A stretch of 64,000 nt of DNA from Gigaspora margarita (taxonomy: Eukaryota > Glomeromycota > Glomeromycetes > Diversisporales > Gigasporaceae): assembly GCA_009809945.1 (NCBI GenBank), contig WTPW01002109.1:12026-76025 (forward strand), in the 5' to 3' direction. Positions 58,606 through 64,000 of the stretch are shown piece by piece. Below the pieces are notes generated by a model. The model was given only the letters and a program-made list of their open reading frames with translations, searched no databases and had not been told where the DNA came from. Position 1 is the stretch's first letter, and every line of letters starts with the position of its first letter. The position numbers were made by a program, and so were the translations under genes.

Positions 58606-59329
58606 GTTTTAATTTTCACGGTTTGATCATAGTAGTATCAATTTTGTAAAATCACGAGGAAACTTAAGTTCGACTAGGTTGTACAATTATTTGGGATAAA
58701 GCCACATTGTTGCAAACGTTTATGTTTTAATTATATAGATAGTGTGCCACACACCCTAGTGTTGCAAGCTTAATTAATTGTAATATATGAAGTAACCTTT
58801 TTTTGGCTATTTTTTAACTAAAAATAACATTGCAATGATAATTAAATATTCCTTAAAAATATTTAGTTGACAGTTAACTTTTAGTTTAAAATTAGCAAAT
58901 GTTAGTATTAAACAAGCTTTTCTTGCTTTGAATTGTTTTAATTAAAAAGAATAGCTGTATAATATGTGATACTGTGCAGGAATAGTACAATCACATGTCA
59001 AATAAAAAAAATAATGCTATATTAAATTCATAATTTCCTAACTAATAACATGACAATTAAAAAAATGTTTGAAAATATCACAATAAAAATTTCTAATGAT
59101 AAAGAATGTTATAATAGGAATGCATAATGATCAATATTGGTAAACACTCTTGCTTTAAATGACAAGTGACAATAAAATTCCAAAAATGAAACAAATGAAA
59201 CTTATTATCTTACTAAAAGAAGATTTTTTAAATAATGATAACAATAAATAGCGTCAAAAATATTGAAGAAAACTATATTTTATTTTATACACAAATTGTA
59301 ATCATAATAGTAAGGGAGCTTCCAGAAAT

Positions 59330-59590
59330 CAGCAGATTTCTGGGTGGGTGGGTGGGTCAGCTGAAGTATCAGGTGTAATTCTGGCCAAAATTTCATAATT
59401 CTAGCCAAAGTTACAAAATTATTTTTGACCAAACTTATAGATTTATTAATAATATTTAATAATTAATAACTTTTAATCTACTGGGCCAAATTTGATGATT
59501 TAACTACCAAAATGATCCTCTCAATAAGAGGATTCTAGTAAGCCCAAAATAATAAGGGAAATGAGGGTTCCCATTTTAGCATGACATATA
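59330..59590. repeat. Fragment with GGGTGGGTGGGTGGG and the shared core motif
   Basis: TTTCTGGGTGGGTGGGTGGG at about 59338 is followed by repeated TTCTGGCCAAAATT words and, near 59480, ACTGGGCCAAATTTGATGAT, the inverse of the core found in six places of this window. Element ends were not defined. Confidence 0.4.
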
Positions 59591-59681
59591 TATATAGTAT
59601 AAATACTAATAATATTTTTATTATAATGAAATTATAATATTCGAATTTGAGCTAAAATTTTTAATGTAGATAAATATAAGA

Positions 59682-60467
59682 TTGATTTATATCTACGTGA
59701 AGGACCAGGTTTATGATGATCAGACCCAACATACAGGGCAGGCTATGGTATCCTGCGCAGCTGTGAGAACCGAGCTTAAAATGGTGAGTGTCCCTACAGA
59801 AGATATTAACAATACTTCAAATACCATATCTTCATCTCCTCCTGAAGTACAACTTTTCTCCAAAACCTTTTCACTACTAACTGCTACCAACTCTAGCAAC
59901 TATCTAATATCAGAAATTTATAATGAATCTCTACTCATAAAAGATTTTGATAATGAAAAAATTGAAATACCTACAAACTCCTTAAATGATGGCTATAACA
60001 ACTCTAATTTAAGCTCTCTTGAGATATATAATCCAACAACATGTTACAACAAATTTCTCTACTATTATAGACTAAAAACTCTACCTTCTCCACAAACTAT
60101 TGGCTCTTTCTTGCAATATATATTAGAATATTACCCTATGTTTTATTCAAATCGATATATCAAAATTTCTGTTAAGCCACATCCTCAACTTGATTATATT
60201 TTTACTAAAGCACATATTTATCTCCCATATGAAACCCTTGTACCAGGTCATTTTATATTTCCTCCTTTTGGAGATCTACTATCCCTTTGCTGCATAGAAC
60301 TTAAATCATCCAATAACAATTTTCAAAAACTAATTTTTACTGATAATCTTCTATTTCTAATATCCAACTTACAACTATATACATCTCCAAACCTCAATAC
60401 TAATTCTTTCTCAAATATCAATTTATCTTATTCTTTTGAAGAACTTTGCTACAACAAATTCCTTTAA
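59682..60467 (+). pseudogene. LINE-B N-terminal region (ORF1-like, 261 residues)
   Basis: An uninterrupted frame of 261 residues. The first ~35 residues (VYDDQTQHTGQAMVSCAAVR) come from DNA with clearly higher GC than the rest, which reads as a Ser/Asn/Tyr/Leu-rich chain including SNRYIKISVKPHPQLDYIFT and LPYETLVPGHFIFPPFGDLL. No zinc knuckle or named domain is visible. Position before the endonuclease suggests ORF1 or the upstream part of a single polyprotein. The composition step at about 59790 (GGTGAGTGTCCCTACAG) could mark an intron-like or junction sequence. Confidence 0.45.
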
Positions 60468-60733
60468 AACATAATCTTCCACTTCTGCCACCCTTACAAA
60501 CACTCAAGTCCTTTATACAACATTTACTCAAAAATTCATTTTCACTATTATTCAAAATCTCTATTAATATTACAACTCTTGAAACACATATATTTCTCAA
60601 TACCCAAGATGAAGTTCTTTCTAACCATATCATACTCTTTCCTAATTAATATTCTATATACTACCAGTCACCAATCAAATTATCTACATCAAATTACTCT
60701 AGTTTAACACCTGGATCACCCTATATATCAGCT

Positions 60734-61440
60734 ATGATACCTCCAATACCTGATGATCTATCCTCAACATTAAAACTCAATATTGCAACATACAATGTAC
60801 AAGGCTATAACAATTCAACTAAAAAGCAGCTCTGGAAAGAATTCTGTCTTGAAAACAATTTACATATTATTAGCATAACTGAAACAAAAATCTCATCTCT
60901 CAAATCTAAAAAGTTTCTTAATACTCTACAATTCACCTATTTTGGTCTAGCTTAAATAATTCTGCAGAAGGTACTGAATTGATGATTAACAACTCACTTA
61001 AACCCCATATTCACAATGTTATTACCCACCCTGGAGGAGCAATTGCAATTGATCTCTTTTTCAAGCATGACTTTAAATTTAGAATTATCTCTGCTTATAT
61101 CTCTTCTACAAACCAACAATACCGTAATAAAACTCAAGACAAAGTAATACTATGGATCCCACAAGCATTATCTACTAACCTGCACTCTATTGTCCTTGGT
61201 GATTTCAATACCTCTACTTCTACATCAGTATCCAAATCTAAATTATTATCCTTCCTTCATAACAATAATATGTATGATCTCACTAATCATACCAACAAGC
61301 TACAATATATCTAGCAATGTAATAATCTCTATAGCTGTATTGATTATATTTGGGCATATGATTCTATTATCCTATTTCTTATTGACTTTACTCTTTAAGA
61401 ACCTACAACATCTACACAAAGTGATCACCTTATTCTGATT
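60734..61440 (+). pseudogene. LINE-B APE-type endonuclease, broken
   Basis: LNIATYNVQGYNN and HIISITETK (catalytic Glu) lie in the first frame (60734-60955). After a frame break come GGAIAIDLFFKHDFKFRIIS, SAYISSTNQQ and SIVLGDFNTS, ending at TAG (61314). The remaining part near 61330-61440 reads CIDYIWAYDS and then, in another frame, SDHLIL with the terminal catalytic His. These motifs are those of the exonuclease-endonuclease-phosphatase fold that nicks target DNA. Confidence 0.75.
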
Positions 61441-61617
61441 TCTAATTGGGCATTTCCTTTTGCTTTATCATCTAAACTTTGACATAAAACCTGATACAAA
61501 CGCAGAGTATTTAATTACAAAGCTATGAACCAAGATATGTAGGAAGACTTTTCCTTACTTACTCAAAACAAAATTATATCTCTCAATACTCCACTCACTA
61601 ACTATAGTACTAAATCA

Positions 61618-63430
61618 TTGGAATGCATATGGCACAAAATCCAAACTAGTATTATTATATCTGCTCTTCAAATAATACCTAACAAAAAATTTTTAGTTTG
61701 TAACTTTCATCACACTTTTTCATCTAAGGCTACAGACCTTCACAAAGACCTCAAAAATCTAGAAAATATTATGAAACAAACAAAATATACACACTTCCAT
61801 CATCAGCCTTTACCTTTAAATATTTATTCACAAATTCAAGATATCAATTTCAAGCATAATTTTAATATTCCCAACCTGCTTTATACAACTAAGCCATCTC
61901 TCAATGGCTTCAGCAAATTAAAGTAGCCTGGAAAACTCTATACAATGCCAGAAATCTTGAAAATTCACAACATCTTCGACATTATATCAACTCTGCTATT
62001 AATACTAGATGTGAAAAAATTCTTACTCAACCTACCAAAATGATTAATAGTATACTTAATAGACATACAGACTCTGTGCACTTTGATAATATCAAAACAG
62101 AGAACAATATTATTACTAACCCATTATTCATCAAACAATATATCCAATCATACTTCTGCCAATGGACTGCTCATCAACCACATAACCAAAGCACCTTCGA
62201 AACTGAATGGGAATCAGAATATAGCCCATCTTCAACTATCCTATCATCTTGGTACAATACTGCACTTACTGAAATCTCTTTAGATAAAGTTACAAATACT
62301 ATCAATCAATTTGCAAATAACAAGACTTGTGGTCCTTCAGGTATTAGCTATGAAATGCTTAAACATTATGGTACACAAACTATTACTGCAATTACAGCTC
62401 TTTTTAACCAATGTATCACTTCACAACAAATTCCAAAACAATGGAAAGATGGCTGTATTTTTCCTATTTCTAAAAAATCTATATTTGATAGAAACCTTAA
62501 TAATACACATCCAATTAGCAATTGAACATATTAAAAAGCTATATATTAAAATTCTTACTAATTGCCTTAATTACATTTTTTATCTTATAATATTCTTAAC
62601 CTATATAACTATGTTGCTTTACCAGACAATAGCACCAATATCCCTATTCACATACTCAATAATTTTATTGAGAATGCTAATTGCAATCACAATGAAATAT
62701 GGCTTCTTTCTCAGGATATGAGTAAAGCCTATGACTCTGTTAATCTTACTCTACTTGAAAAAGCACTCTACTGCCTAAACATGCCCTCACCACTTGTTAA
62801 CATTATTATCAACTTACTTACTAATCGATCAAACTGTGTTATTACCAACTTTGGACTTACACAATCCTATAAAGTACAAGATGGAATTGACCAAGGAGAA
62901 ACAATAACTCCATTACTTTGCCATATTTATTATGACCCCTTAATTAGTAAAATTTTTAACACATATCCTGGCTATACAAGTTCAACTACCTGGACAACCA
63001 CTATTGCACCCCCTATTTTTGACAAAACTGAAGCTTCTACTTCAGTTTTGGCATATATAGATGACACCTTATGGATTGCACAATCCTTTCAACAGTTACA
63101 ACAAATTCTACAAACAGCCTTATCATTTTACCAAATGGCAAATATCAAAGTTAATCCCCACAAGTCAATATTGGTCTTTAATACCAACCATTTATCCTCA
63201 ATTACCTTTCTCAACTCTTCTATTCAAACACAACCCCTGCATACTTCTTTCAAATTTCTTGGCTGCTGGTTTACTACAAATTCCAAATCATATCCCCAAA
63301 TTAAACTAATCATACAAAAAATATATGAAATTATTAATACTCTTAACACTAAAAAGATTACTGATAAGCAAGCTAGCTATATTATTAATACAGTAATTAT
63401 ACCTATACTCGAATATAGAATTTAAAATAT
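61618..63430 (+). pseudogene. LINE-B reverse transcriptase, broken
   Basis: The linker region 61618-61926 is followed by the frame 62040-62525 with NNKTCGPSGISYEMLKHYG and KQWKDGCIFPISKKS. A damaged stretch (62525-62717) replaces the region that reads TRPITL in LINE-A. The frame 62718-63425 then has MSKAYDSVNLTLLEKAL, GIDQGETITPLL, AYIDDTLWIAQ (the YxDD catalytic box) and FKFLGCWFT, ending KITDKQASYIINTVIIPILE. It copies element RNA at the nicked target in active relatives. Several stops and frame changes make this copy inactive. Confidence 0.8.
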
Positions 63431-64000
63431 TGTTTTACCACAATCAACTTGTAACAAAATTCTTGCAAAATACCTTACTATTGCCAAACACAAAGCTAAA
63501 CTAGCCAAAACTACCCCAATAGTACATTCTTAACCATAATATCTATGGAATCAAAAATATTTGGGATATTCAATTACAGTACCATATTTCCAATTTTATT
63601 CTACATTTAAACAACAAAGAACTACTAGGAATTAGTACCCATATTAGACTACAACAACTACAAAACAATTTGTAGTCTATAACTAATATACTCACACACC
63701 CTAACCCTGTAATTGATGGAATAAACAAAAACACTACCACTTTTAAAATTATCTTACTACTAAGGCACTTGGATTCTACAATTCATGCACATACAGATAT
63801 TCTACAACTCTATACTATTAATTTTCCATATACTCCACTTGAAAAAATTCTCAATTCCCATTCTCTTTACCCAACATTCAAGCGTCAACTACATTCTAAA
63901 CATATTATATTCCTTAAATTGCTTACATCTTTTGACAATACTACACTACTAGCATGAAATTATATTTCTCCACAAATTGGTTCTCTTATACCTAGCAGAA
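63431..64000 (+). pseudogene. LINE-B C-terminal region, partial
   Basis: Pieces such as STHIRLQQLQNNL (near 63640) align with LRIRLQQLQQNA of LINE-A. The frame 63769-63957 continues with YTPLEKILNSHSLYPTFKRQ and ends at TGA; the window stops 43 bases later. Confidence 0.55.

Larger units (their letters stand above)
57777..59320. other. No gene assigned
   Basis: One plus-strand frame at 58013-58228 has a hydrophobic look but no motif. Two small repeats lie at 58233-58290 and 58461-58605. Otherwise AT-rich and empty. Confidence 0.4.
59682..64000 (+). mobile_element. Second LINE, LINE-B, truncated by the window end
   Basis: Plus-strand order: an N-terminal open region, APE-type endonuclease, reverse transcriptase, and the start of the C-terminal region, parallel to LINE-A. 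It is more AT-rich and more broken than LINE-A. The 5' end and target duplication were not found; the 3' end lies outside the window. Confidence 0.8.

Overview
The window is a very AT-rich eukaryotic stretch that is almost entirely transposon and repeat DNA. Several features point to a fungus: a roughly 59-bp intron remnant, a Yap-like basic region in a bZIP reading frame, TTAGGG-type telomere-like strings, a BED/hAT (DUF659-type) transposase remnant, and APE-type LINEs. The low gene density and the style of the hAT and LINE proteins fit an arbuscular-mycorrhizal fungus (Glomeromycotina, Rhizophagus-like). That assignment is inference from composition and remembered family style; no search was run.

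Only one convincing host-type gene was seen, a small bZIP-like protein on the minus strand at 22.9-23.2 kb. Two further stretches (24.95-25.08 and 26.6-26.8 kb, plus strand) look like single exons ending in GT splice donors, at low confidence. No tRNA or rRNA genes and no CRISPR were seen.

0-22 kb is a nest of transposon debris. It starts with a decayed BED-hAT transposase (about 2.24-0.96 kb, minus). After it come many short non-autonomous elements whose ends can be defined by terminal inverted repeats (TIRs) and target duplications: a five-copy TA-flanked family with AAAATAAGCTACC ends, two TTAA-flanked elements, elements with 8-bp duplications, three elements sharing a CAGTCAYAGGACATGTCC end, and a 1.9-kb TA-flanked element filled with alternating palindromes. 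22-34 kb has higher GC, holds the gene candidates, and carries more short elements, several with internal TTAGGG-like strings. 34-47 kb holds blocks of a ~100-bp satellite-like repeat, two tRNA-derived SINE candidates, a 1,014-bp palindromic element, a decayed ORF1-like (zinc-knuckle) remnant and a Helitron 3' terminus.

47.1-55.0 kb is a complete but frameshifted minus-strand LINE, inserted into the satellite array with a perfect 16-bp target-site duplication. 57.1-57.8 kb is an assembly gap. 59.7-64.0 kb is a second, more decayed plus-strand LINE of the same clade, cut by the window end.

The main hunt results are short modules shared by elements with unrelated ends: a 17-bp CTGAACAAGTTTACTTA motif, a TTAGGG plus AAAATTTTGCAAGAAATTTT module, and a ~50-bp TTAAATTATCAAAATTGG core. 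They suggest that several non-autonomous families here are built from common internal cassettes.
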